The translations under genes and the position numbers were made by a program. Positions 55,801 through 64,000 of a stretch of 64,000 nucleotides of DNA are shown here, in pieces. The notes under the pieces are model-generated. The model saw only the letters and a program-made list of their open reading frames with translations, was not told where the DNA came from and made no database searches. Source of the stretch: Lactarius indigo (Eukaryota > Basidiomycota > Agaricomycetes > Russulales > Russulaceae); assembly GCA_025766275.1 (NCBI GenBank), contig JAFKAC010000100.1:62001-126000 (forward strand), read 5' to 3'. Positions within the stretch are counted from its first letter, which is position 1. Each line of letters begins with the position of its first letter.

Positions 55801-56116
55801 TGACGCCATCTTCGTGTACGTGGACTTCGAGGCTAAATTTGATGTCCGGGTATAGCTCAGATTTCACGCGAGCCGTCAGGGAAGCCCGTTCAGAAACGAG
55901 AGATAGAGACTGCGGGTCCACGGAGTAGGGTGAGTGCCAACTGTCAACATTCTCTCGAGCACGGGAGGCGAGAGCACGTCCACGTCGGCAAAAACCGGAT
56001 TGAGAGCAGGTCTTAAAATCGCCTGCCTTGAAAGATGTAGCAGGATGGATGAAAGCGAGTAAGAGAAAGGAAGCTGAGAGTGCTGGGACAAGCACCTTCA
56101 TTGCCGCCCTTGCCAA
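52866..56116 (-). CDS. gls2: Glucosidase II alpha subunit (GH31), ER N-glycan processing
   Basis: N-terminal signal-like segment (MKVLVPALSASFLLLAFIHP; ATG 56116 or 56101), then an N-terminal region with FKTCSQSGFCRRGRALA, typical of glucosidase II alpha. After an intron near 55335-55382 come GPESLSLDIDFPHHGRVYGI and EEPFFEDPYRLYNADVFEY, and the GH31 barrel: PAHWALGYHQCRWNY, VDVFWLDIEYSTDHQYMIWD, VVIVDPHLKR, DIHIWNDMNEPSVF (catalytic Asp), RDIHNINGM, PFVLTRSFFAGSQRYSAMWT, ADVGGFFGNPEPEML, RWYWVGAFSPFFRAHAHLD, KRREPYLL, and the C-terminal beta domain to TAA at 52866. With its beta subunit it removes the two inner glucoses from N-glycans in the ER, feeding the calnexin cycle. Introns fall near 53510, 53680, 53970, 54380 and 54660. 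Confidence 0.95.
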
Positions 56117-56351
56117 AAGTTGGGAACGACAAAAGCGAGGCGACGAGGCAGGACCAAGAAACGTGTCAAATTCGCGGCAAACCCGGGCCGTCAGCGCTTT
56201 AGCGCCAGCGTCTAGTGTCTACTATCATTTTTGGTAAAGGTTACACACCCTCCCACTACAGTCCTCACAATTCGTCCTCAACTCGTTTCTTATCAGATTG
56301 TTCCCGTAAATTCAACTGAAGTAATGGTTATTCAGAGACACTCACCCCCAA
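56117..56351. other. Intergenic spacer
   Basis: 235 bp between the glucosidase start and the 3' end of the first cyclase-family gene. It holds the glucosidase promoter; nothing specific recognised. Confidence 0.5.
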
Positions 56352-57029
56352 CTACCCGCTCCATGCGATAGCCCGAATTGGCGAACCGTCGCAACCCGCC
56401 AAGTTCAGCGGGAGGAGACTGACGGTGTAAGCGCCGCCATCGAGTAGTACTTCGACATTGGTCAGGTTCTCTGCAATAAGCACCCCGCTCCCGAGTAGCA
56501 AGCGGTGGATTGGGTGTGTCTCTACGCCGAGGCCGTCCGGGACGTCTCCATCTATGTCAAATACGTCGATCCCAACGGTGCGCACCCCTCGCTCAATAAT
56601 TTTCCGCGCGGCGTCTTCGGTGAGGTGCGGGCACTTCGTGTAGTCTTCTCTACCCCAGTGCCGCGACCAACCCGTGCAGAACAGTAAGATGGTTTCTGAA
56701 CCGAGCTCTTCTGACTGGGATCCAATATCATCCCATGTGATTGCTCCATTCGGATCCTTGCCGCGTACGTCGATCACGACGGCTGGTCCGACCAGCGACG
56801 ATAAGTCCACATCGGAGATTGTCGGGGCGCCTTCAAGGAAGTGTATGGGCGCGTCAAGGTGCGTGCCGGTATGAGATCCAAGGATGAGTCGCGAAACATT
56901 CGTTCCATCTTTGCGGAGAGAAAGCACCTGCGAGGAATTGAACTTCGGGTGACCGGCGCAGTAGCTGAGACCACTCTCTGCGAGTAGGTGGCTCAGGTCG
57001 ATGACTCTTTTGCGAGCGGGGGCCAACAT
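56352..57029 (-). CDS. Cyclase / kynurenine formamidase-like hydrolase, copy 1
   Basis: Single-exon frame of 225 residues from ATG 57029 (MLAPARKRVIDLSHLL); the open frame extends 43 codons upstream but that part has no family resemblance. Metal-binding motif HTGTHLDAPIHF, followed by DLSSLVGPAVVIDVRGKD, ETILLFCTGWSRHWG, LTEDAARKIIERGVRTVGID, IHRLLLGSGVLIAENLTNV and the C-terminal PLNLAGCDGSPIRAIAW. The family (PF04199) is zinc-dependent and hydrolyses amides or lactones, such as N-formylkynurenine in tryptophan breakdown. The true substrate is unknown. A paralogue lies about 1 kb upstream in the same orientation. Confidence 0.88.
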   Translation of the reverse strand: MLAPARKRVIDLSHLLAESGLSYCAGHPKFNSSQVLSLRKDGTNVSRLILGSHTGTHLDAPIHFLEGAPTISDVDLSSLVGPAVVIDVRGKDPNGAITWDDIGSQSEELGSETILLFCTGWSRHWGREDYTKCPHLTEDAARKIIERGVRTVGIDVFDIDGDVPDGLGVETHPIHRLLLGSGVLIAENLTNVEVLLDGGAYTVSLLPLNLAGCDGSPIRAIAWSG

Positions 57030-57984
57030 GTCCGTTGGAATAGACAAACCACTTTGGATACGGTGCTTTTGAACACGGCGGATAGCGCCATCCGAAAATA
57101 GAAGCAATGTCCTTTCTTTTACGTGTGACCTGGGCCCGATCCAGAACAACCCGCACAAAAAGGAGGGATAGACGGAGGAAAATGGGAAAGTTTTCGCTGG
57201 GGTTCATCGGGATGATTACCGGTACGGTACATGCCGCGGCCAAAACCATGTCAGGAGATAACGGTCCGTCGGCAAGCCTGCAATGTCGCCATCGTTCGAA
57301 CGCGCGAAAAGGATCTGCAATATTTTCTGTAAGGGACATCAGTATCAGCTTGAACAACACAAGGTTACGTAGATTTATGAGGAAATATCAGAGAGAAGAT
57401 ATTAGGCCTCTGAGTTAGAGGCGATGTCACACATGGACGTGGACATCGTGGGACATCAACTCCATGTCAGATACATCTCAATCTCGATACATCTTTGCTC
57501 ATCCCAAATTGTGGTATCAGGTACGTAGGCCCAAGAACGTGCTCACCAGAGTTATTTTGGAGATGGCTTGTGGGAATGGCCTTCGCCCCGGCAATCGCAT
57601 TGAACCTAGAGGGGCTACGGCCAGTGATCTTGATGCAAGCCACATGGGCTTCCTTGACGAATCGTTTAACCAATGTTAGCGTGTATAAATAGGTACTGGG
57701 GGGCTGCGATAGGATTCGGAAAGCAGTGGGGGCCAACAATGGAAATTATCAATCGGTCGGAAGGTTCAGGGCACAGACCAATTCCAACAGAATGCGAAAC
57801 CATCGACGTGGGGAAAGAGTAAAGTACCCCGAAATCTTGTCTTACACATATTGTACGTTGACGTAGATCTGGAAACGCAGAGCTAGGGAAACCAGTATCC
57901 TCTTGTCTCTGAGTTCTAGGATCGCGTAAAAGTTCTGAAAACATTTAGTGAAAGGACCACACAGAAGTAGAAAGGGCCCACAGG
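57030..57984. other. Spacer between the two cyclase-family genes
   Basis: 955 bp. Only short unrelated frames; no pseudogene copy of the cyclase is visible. It contains the promoter of copy 1 and the 3' end of copy 2. Confidence 0.5.
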
Positions 57985-58743
57985 TCAGGAAAAGACCCCT
58001 CGGGACTGCAGCCACGCAACCGCCCGAACTGGGGACCCATCGCACCCGGTGATTCTCAGGGGGAGCACGCTGACAATTACCTCCGTTCCAGGTTCTGCAG
58101 TGTTTTTCTGCTCGGCCAGGAGCCTGTCCAAGTTGGTCAGGTTCTCGACGATAAGCCCACCCGCGCCCAAAATCGTCCTATGGACGCCAAAGTCAGGCGC
58201 GCCGTCGCCGTCGCCGGCGCTGGGACCGACCATCGGGGATTGGTCGGGGCTCATCGTGTCCGTTCCGATGAGACGCACGCCAAGAGCGATGAGGCGTTCC
58301 GCAACATCGGCCGCGAGCCACGGGTGGTCGAAGTAGCGGGTAGCATCGTCCCAGTAATGGCTCCAGCCCGTGTAGAAGAGCACCGCTGTGCCGGGACGAA
58401 TTTGGTCGGCCAGTGGCTCGACGGAGTCCCAGGAGATGCACTCGCGGTCTTTTTTGTGGGAGACGTCTAGGACAAGCGCGGGAAGTATGAACGCGCTTGG
58501 CAGGAGTTGATCGATGGTCGCGCCGCCCGCGATAAAGTGCGAGGGAGCATCGATATGCGTACCAACGTGCGATGAGCATGAGAGAGCATGGACGGAGTAG
58601 CCATCTTTGTCGACGGTGCAGGACTGTTGGCTTGAGAAGGGTGGATCGCCCGGATAGACAGGGACGTTCCGGTCGAGGGGTTGAGTGAGGTCGATCAATG
58701 TGGCTCCCATCAAGGTTTCCGCCGTCAGGCTAACCTTTCTCAT
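57985..58743 (-). CDS. Cyclase / kynurenine formamidase-like hydrolase, copy 2
   Basis: Single-exon frame of 252 residues from ATG 58743; ATG at residue 12 (MGATLIDLTQPLDRNVPVYP) is an alternative start with better fit to the family. Motifs: HVGTHIDAPSHF, LPALVLDVSHKKDR, TAVLFYTGWSHYWDD, VAERLIALGVRLIGTDTMSP, VHRTILGAGGLIVENLTNL, LPLRITGCDGSPVRAVAW. Compared with copy 1 it has a Gly/Asp-rich insertion (GPSAGDGDGAPDFG) before VHRTI. Same family and same likely chemistry; the differing motif flanks suggest different substrates. Tandem duplication is old, since identity outside motifs is low. Confidence 0.88.
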   Translation of the reverse strand: MRKVSLTAETLMGATLIDLTQPLDRNVPVYPGDPPFSSQQSCTVDKDGYSVHALSCSSHVGTHIDAPSHFIAGGATIDQLLPSAFILPALVLDVSHKKDRECISWDSVEPLADQIRPGTAVLFYTGWSHYWDDATRYFDHPWLAADVAERLIALGVRLIGTDTMSPDQSPMVGPSAGDGDGAPDFGVHRTILGAGGLIVENLTNLDRLLAEQKNTAEPGTEVIVSVLPLRITGCDGSPVRAVAWLQSRGVFS

Positions 58744-58769
58744 TTAAGTTAGCGCTACTGCTACTTCTG

Positions 58770-60102
58770 CTACGCCCTTCCTGTGACCCACTCGACCCTC
58801 CAGCCATCGTTCCCTTTACATACATCTCTGCGTGCATTTTGGCAAACTTTTCCGCTGTACGACATTCTATGGCACGTGACTGCATCTGTGCTCTCTACAA
58901 TGTCGCTCTTTAGCCATCGTCTTTGCTGATGCCGAATTAGACGCACTAGAGCAAACTCGGTTCCGCGATATATGAAACCCCATATTTCCTTGAATTCCGC
59001 GTCGGCCTTGTGAATCCCGTGCCTCGCGAGGCAATCACTCGCAGCGCGCTTAACCACCTGAAAGTATTTGTGCTCAATTAATAAGAAACGAAAACAAGGT
59101 GGGAACAACTAACCGCCTTGTTCGCCTTTTCGAGCTCCTTCGCTATATCGAGTGCCTTTCCCTTTCCCTTCGGATCTGGGAGTGACGGAACCTTGAATAC
59201 ATCATCTTGTACGGTCTTCGCACGCGATAGCAGCTTAGGTCTGTTGATATTCCCAATTACGCCCGCTGAAGGAATACGAGTTAGACCATGACGCGCGTTC
59301 TGCTGCATCACGTCTTCTTTTCGTCGTTTCAGGCGCGCAGAGGGAGAGTCCTCGGCGTGACGCTTCCTGGCATACATCTGTGTAGGGGGAAAGCGAGGAG
59401 AGGGGTCATCGGGACGGGGCGGTCTTGGTTGTTGCGTAGGAGGGACGGTGAGGATGCGGGCGGCACGGAGCTGTAGTATGGGGAGTTTATGGGGAGAAGT
59501 CGAAGAAGACGGTGCAAAAACGTCCGCTTCCAAAAGTTGGCCATATATAAGAACGTCGGACGCGCCCTGACTATCTGTGTGGAGGTTGTTTGCCTCCATG
59601 AAAGCCTAGGAGAACAACGGGTGCGCACCAGTGTCACCGAGCGCTACGCGGATGCCAATGTCAGTGTGGCCAAGAGGGGACGTTATTGGGGCCGAGCAGA
59701 GCTGGTTCTCGAAGTAGAGGCGGCTGATGAATGCAGAAGGGTGGATATCTCTGTCATATGTCAGAGATGACGCTCTCTCCTTCCAATACGAGTAACCCAC
59801 ACGTCAACTTCACCCATCTTGTCCAGTTGGACAGCATCTACCCTAGTGGTACCGGACAGCACCAGCGAGCGTCCGCGCATGCTCTCCAGTGACAGTGCTA
59901 GAGGATTCTGGAGCAAACGTACGCTGGGGCTACGCGTGTTGTCGATGGGTACGGTGAAAGAGAAACCCTCGAGAAGCAGTCGTGAATCTGAGACTGAGAG
60001 AGAACCCCGAAAGAGAAGACGATGGCTTGGGGGAGTGAAGACATAGCTGGTGAGCTTTGCGGGTTCGTCGTGCTGTGGTATTGGGACTGACGCTGTGGCC
60101 AT
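58770..60102 (-). CDS. Possible Sld7-like DNA replication protein
   Basis: ATG 60102 (MATASVPIPQHDEPAKL). N-terminal part with LTSYVFTPPSHRLLFRGSLS, SLESMRGRSLVLSGT and EVDVWVTRIG, then a region near 59620-59760 with FISRLYFENQLC and GDTGAHPLF, a disordered Pro/Arg-rich centre (MEANNLHTDSQGASDVL, RKRHAEDSPSARLKRRKED), an intron (about 59050-59115), and a C-terminal helical domain VVKRAASDCLARHGIHKADA, EFKEIWGFIYRGTEFALVR. The last part resembles the Sld7 C-terminal domain (partner of Sld3 in origin firing), from memory only. Splices around 59600-59770 were not resolved. Basic central motif KRRK suggests nuclear location. Divergent from the next gene, 194 bp apart. Confidence 0.5.
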
Positions 60103-60296
60103 AGCAATCGATACACGCCCTTCGCACGCGGCGACCAACGCGTTATTTGTCCTTGTTGGGGAAACAACACCACAACACGCCTTTACCACGTCTTGTTGTG
60201 GTCTTCTTCGGGTCAACCTCATGGCCAATCCGTTCTTAATCTCTTTAAAAAGATGGTTGCGATTGGGAAATTGGCACACCACCCTCACAACAAATC

Positions 60297-61085
60297 ATGT
60301 CCCCCTACAACTCGCTGCGCTCTGGTCCTGACCCCAACTTCCAGGACCAACAATCGGATATCACCCGCCGACCTTACGTCCGCCCGGAGTTGAAGCTCAG
60401 CATCACTCCCACCCCGAAGCATTGGGTTCTTACGTCCAAGGAAGAAGATCTTGACATCAACGAAGAAGACGGCTATGTCCTATCCGCAAACGGTGACGGC
60501 TCTGAATCAGGGGTCTTTATCCCGTGCGACGCCCTGTCCGGAATCAGCAATGCGCGTCCGGGACGCCTACGCACCAAACCCCAAATACTGCATCGCCGAC
60601 GTGTGTCTGGCATCGCAGTATCACCCACACTGAGCGACACGAACAGCCCTACAACAGTAAGCCTCTTTACACCATCCACGTCCCATCAAACGCTAACCCC
60701 CCGACCCTAGCCCTTCTCCGGTTCTCGCATCCGCCATCTGCTTCCTTCCACTCCCTCTACTCCCGACACGGACTTCAGGAAACTTTGCAATAGCGTGCGA
60801 CTGGTCGATGCCCCACCCATCGCCACTCGTAGCAAGCTTAAGGACGCACCCGGGATGTCTCTGGTCTCGCCTCCAACCGCGCCAGCGCTGTCCCGTACGC
60901 CTTCTACTCCACGTCAGTTACGGCCCGTACTTTACGTGAAGACAAGCTCCCCTGTTGGCACCAGTCCGCCGCCCCCTACACCCGCGCTACCCTCCCCACA
61001 GTTCCGGCCCTCTGGGCGGCTACCGAAGCGCCCGCCGATCCCAGTCTGGGCCCCCGAGCACTATCCCCGTGCTGTTGCCGTTTGA
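60297..61085 (+). CDS. Hypothetical Pro/Ser-rich protein, two exons
   Basis: Exon 1 60297-60656, intron 60657-60710 (GTAAGC...CCTAG, 54 nt), exon 2 60711-61085: 244 residues in frame. Starts MSPYNSLRSGPDPNFQDQQS; contains KHWVLTSKEEDLDINEEDGY, then RIRHLLPSTPSTPDTDFRKL, and a Pro-rich C-terminus with SGRLPKRPPIPVWAPEHYPR. No domain recognised; mostly disordered, several SP/TP sites. Shares a 194-bp divergent promoter region with the Sld7-like gene. Confidence 0.65.
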
Positions 61086-61651
61086 TCCCGGATCACTGGC
61101 CTCTTCTCGTTGTTTTATCTTACGGCGCTCGAGCCATATATATTTCTATGTTGTACTACCTCTGTACTCACATTGTATCGATATTGCACCCGCGGCTCGC
61201 AGATCAGCACGTCGTGGGTCATCCTTCAATTTAGCCGTTGTTGTTGCAGACCCCTCGAATTGTATAGTGCGAGACTCTACTTTGATGGCTGCGACCTCGG
61301 GATCATGACCATTCGGATATATCGGAGTCACTGCAAAGCTAACTTGATACGGTTATAAGTATTTACGGGCCAATCGCAGGCTGCCACAAAAGCAAAGAGA
61401 CACGAAGCTAAACCAAGTTTTTGCATATGGGGGACGACCAAGCTCAAGAATTGCCGAAAAGTAAAACATGAGAAGTTGTGGGGACCAGAAAATTGGCGAC
61501 GGCATACGACAGGAACCAAGACATCAACATCATACGGGTACAAAGTAATAAGTAAGAAAACGTGAGGTCCATGCAGGGTTGTGAACGATGAGCGATTTAG
61601 ACATGATGTGGAGACGAAATAACAAGATGCTTCGAGAAAGTGAGGAATTTT
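61086..61651. other. Intergenic spacer
   Basis: 566 bp between convergent gene ends (plus gene ends 61085, minus gene ends 61652). No conserved frame seen. Confidence 0.5.
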
Positions 61652-63523
61652 TCACCATTGCGCATGGCGGATGCCCGTCGAACCTGTGATGACGGGCACA
61701 TTCGCGAATGCGGCGCGGTGTGGTTGATGCAAATAAAGATGCTGGTGTTGATGTTGATATTGATGATGATGTTGCTGCTGCTGGTGAGGGAGCACACCCG
61801 CGAACGGAAGTGACGCTTGGGGATACCCCGCGCGGGGAGGGTACCCGCGATACGGTGGCTGTCCAAACGACATCACAGGCGCAGGTGCATATGGCGGTAG
61901 GGGGTGCCCGGGGAACGGATAAAACGCAGGCGGCGGGAACGTGAACGTGCCAACGGTCGCCGGCACAGCGAGCTGCACGCTCTGGGCGGGGCGATGGCCG
62001 TGGCCACGGCGTAGGGGTACCACGGAGGCCGCCGTATGCGCGATCGCCGTTGTTGGGGGGGACGCCTCGGCCCGACCGGATGCGCGCCGAGCGTGCTTGC
62101 TTTGCGCCGCCGGCTTTCTCTTCGAGTCGCGCGGCGGCCTCGGCACGAGCGCGGCGAAGGTCACCTCTTCGCTGTCGGATAGCTCCGACTCGTCTGTGGG
62201 GTTGCGTGGACCGTCGACGTAGCCCGGGTGATCCTTCGCCTTCGCTGTGGGGTACTCGGCGTCATCGGCTAGACGGATCCAGCCATCGCTGCCCTTCTGG
62301 AAGAGCTGCTTGACGGTTGCGTTGTTCAGACCGCCTTGCCGGTTCTTCGTCGCGGGTGGGCTCGGATTGCCGTTTCCGTGTGCACTGGAGGCCCTCGTGC
62401 GCCCTCGCGGAACGGCGGCGGAACGCAATCTGTCAACGATCTCCCGGGTGCGTGAGTGCTGCCTCACCAGACGGTCAGAAGACGTGACGAGGAAATGCGG
62501 GATCTCTGCATCCTCCGACGGGGTCGACTCGGACACAAACTCGAGGTCGTAATCTTCCTTGTGGATGTCTCCACCGGGTGGCAGAGAGCTGCATCGCGTA
62601 TGGGAAGACTCCGTGAGCAGTTCGTCAGAGGTGGGAGGCGATCCGGACGAGTACGATATTGAAGGCGACGACGGAATGCGAGGAATGTGGAATTTGGGTG
62701 CGGTGCCTGTCAGCGAGTCGGACTTGTTGCAATTCAGATATGGCGCCAGTAACGTACCAGTGGCCCTGCCGTCATCTTCGGCGTTACCTGTGAATATGGG
62801 CGGGGGCTTGGGGGTGGCAGGGAGCGCTTCTGATGCCACCGATTGCTCCGAGTCGGTGAGGTCGATGACCTCCCGCGAAAAGCGAGAGGACTTCTTTCGC
62901 GGCGGATCGAGTTCGAGGTCGAGTATGGAGGTGATACTTTCTGCTGGCGGCGGATCCGCGCTTATATCTGGGCGGAAGATCATTGCATCGCGAGGTGCGA
63001 TTCTGTGACCATCCAAGACAGAGGCGGTGTATTCGTTCCAAAGATCTTCTGGGTTTTCGATGGGGGGCGAGTCGGAGAGCAGGAGTGAGACGCGTCGTGC
63101 TAGAAGCGCAATATCACCCGCTTCTGCCGCGTGGTGACCCGGCGTGGTAATCCCAACAGCGCGTTCGAGTTCGTCCACCATGTCCATGACCATCTTTGCA
63201 CCGACCAGTCCCATGTTCAATTCTTGGTCTCCTCGAACTCCGAATTCTTCCGTCACATTGCAACAAAGTAGCCCTCCGTCGCCCTGACAGCTCCCGCAAC
63301 ACACCTTTGCTCCCCGGACGTTTTTGACAAGGCGGAGCAAAAATTCGTGCCAGTAGTGGGAGTTCCGCGCCGCTATTTCATGTCGACGTGGCAGCCTGGA
63401 CCGGTGGGGTTCTCGGTCGATCCAGGATAAAGGGCATGGGGCTAGGCTGAGCGGTGTGTGCCACCAATCATCCGCAATCACCTCCCAGTCTGCATCGTCG
63501 AAAGAAATAGAATCGTCCGGCAT
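61652..63523 (-). CDS. Large hypothetical disordered protein with His/Gln-rich C-terminus
   Basis: Single open frame; ATG 63523 (MPDDSISFDDADWEVIADDW) is preferred to ATG 63628 because the 35 residues before it are low-complexity. The N-terminal 150 residues look folded (WHEFLLRLVKNVRGAKVCCG, MGLVGAKMVMDMVDELERAV, DIALLARRVSLLLSDSP, NPEDLWNEYTASVLDG). The rest is disordered, with SP-rich stretches, RFSREVIDLTDSEQS (resembling a SUMO-interacting motif around VIDLT), GWIRLADDAEYPTAKAKDHP, and a tail of Pro/Tyr and His/Gln repeats (LPHQQQQHHHQYQHQHQH). Function unknown. Confidence 0.7.
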   Translation of the reverse strand: MPDDSISFDDADWEVIADDWWHTPLSLAPCPLSWIDREPHRSRLPRRHEIAARNSHYWHEFLLRLVKNVRGAKVCCGSCQGDGGLLCCNVTEEFGVRGDQELNMGLVGAKMVMDMVDELERAVGITTPGHHAAEAGDIALLARRVSLLLSDSPPIENPEDLWNEYTASVLDGHRIAPRDAMIFRPDISADPPPAESITSILDLELDPPRKKSSRFSREVIDLTDSEQSVASEALPATPKPPPIFTGNAEDDGRATGTLLAPYLNCNKSDSLTGTAPKFHIPRIPSSPSISYSSGSPPTSDELLTESSHTRCSSLPPGGDIHKEDYDLEFVSESTPSEDAEIPHFLVTSSDRLVRQHSRTREIVDRLRSAAVPRGRTRASSAHGNGNPSPPATKNRQGGLNNATVKQLFQKGSDGWIRLADDAEYPTAKAKDHPGYVDGPRNPTDESELSDSEEVTFAALVPRPPRDSKRKPAAQSKHARRASGRAEASPPTTAIAHTAASVVPLRRGHGHRPAQSVQLAVPATVGTFTFPPPAFYPFPGHPLPPYAPAPVMSFGQPPYRGYPPRAGYPQASLPFAGVLPHQQQQHHHQYQHQHQHLYLHQPHRAAFANVPVITGSTGIRHAQW

Positions 63524-64000
63524 CAGATGAGATGGGGGGCTGCAGGATGACGGAGAAAGAGAAAGAGTGTCACCCAGTGAGCCCCAAAAGGAAAGGAGGT
63601 GCAGGTGGTGCTCACAAGGTTGGGTCATGCAGCCGAACAGCCGCCACCGGGAAAGGAGACAGTCAGGGCAGACGATGACAACGATGGCGGCGATTATTGT
63701 CGGATGTTTAGGCGTGCATGTGTACGAGGGCAGGTGCCCACGAAGCGGTTACCCACGTTGAGCTGGCCCCGGCTTGACTACTTACAGACCACGCCGCGCG
63801 CTCATTCATCTTAACCGGCCCACGCCGGGCTCACTTTTCACACACTCCAATCAACAGCTTGTGGGTGGGACATTCTCCGATTGGGACCAACGTAAACAAT
63901 AAACAAAATTAAATGAGAAGTAATGAAACAACGAGCTTTTAGATGATTTCCTCGACACAGATGCTGATCTCTTTCGTGACAAAGATTTCGATGACATCGA
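63524..64000. other. Promoter side of the previous gene and unassigned end of window
   Basis: No conserved reading frame seen in the last 480 bp; the final 150 bp are AT-richer. Confidence 0.4.

Noticed and set aside
59288..59770. Plus-strand frames over the Sld7-like gene
   Set aside because: Antisense to a better-supported coding region with splice sites on the minus strand.
1..64000. CRISPR arrays, bacterial operons, rRNA genes
   Set aside because: No regularly spaced repeats, Shine-Dalgarno-led gene strings or rRNA-like sequence were seen; intron structure shows a eukaryotic nuclear genome.

Overview
The window looks like a repeat-rich stretch of a basidiomycete genome, most likely an Agaricomycete. 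Genes carry many 45-80 bp GT-AG introns, Ty3/gypsy chromodomain LTR retrotransposons of several families are nested in one another, and a KDZ/Plavaka-type transposase is present. Species is not determinable; a Rhizoctonia-like fungus is only a guess.

Layout: (1) 1-14258 is a three-level nest. A degraded gypsy element B (pol end 10774-12351, 3' LTR 13680-14258) is interrupted by element A (pol end at 2-676, 3' LTR 10198-10773). A is interrupted by a young complete element E1 (988-9004; apparently identical 775-bp LTRs, TSD CTCAC). (2) 14259-16830 has no supportable gene. (3) 16841-20193 (-) is a Plavaka-like transposase. Divergent from it is a plus-strand gene (20389-30682) split by a very young gypsy element C (21108-28884, minus strand, 509-bp LTRs, TSD ACGAG). 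(4) 31020-35138 is an intron-rich gene for a very large inducible GTPase (VLIG/GVIN)-like protein with a Cys/His-rich tail. (5) 35200-46440 is an old repeat zone: LTR remnants, solo LTRs and a CpG-decayed relative of C, called D (37155-46183), which itself holds a solo LTR and an unclassified 641-bp insert. (6) 47406-63523 is ordinary gene-dense chromosome: SulP anion transporter, 3-hydroxyacyl-CoA dehydrogenase, a small protein, glucosidase II alpha subunit, two tandem cyclase/formamidase-family proteins, a possible Sld7-like replication protein and two lineage-restricted proteins.

The most unusual signals are these. Three different gypsy lineages carry a related module after the pol chromodomain, in two of them ending in zinc knuckles. 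LTRs of two unrelated families contain an intron-like segment bounded by exact 27-nt direct duplications. Gag reading frames or leader frames in otherwise pristine elements lack AUG codons. Element C has a canonical GGGTTTT -1 frameshift site, and its decayed relative D has the same heptamer followed by a perfect 12-bp hairpin. The dehydrogenase gene has a 7-nt microexon preceded by a GC-AG intron. All statements rest on reading the sequence by eye; no database search was run.
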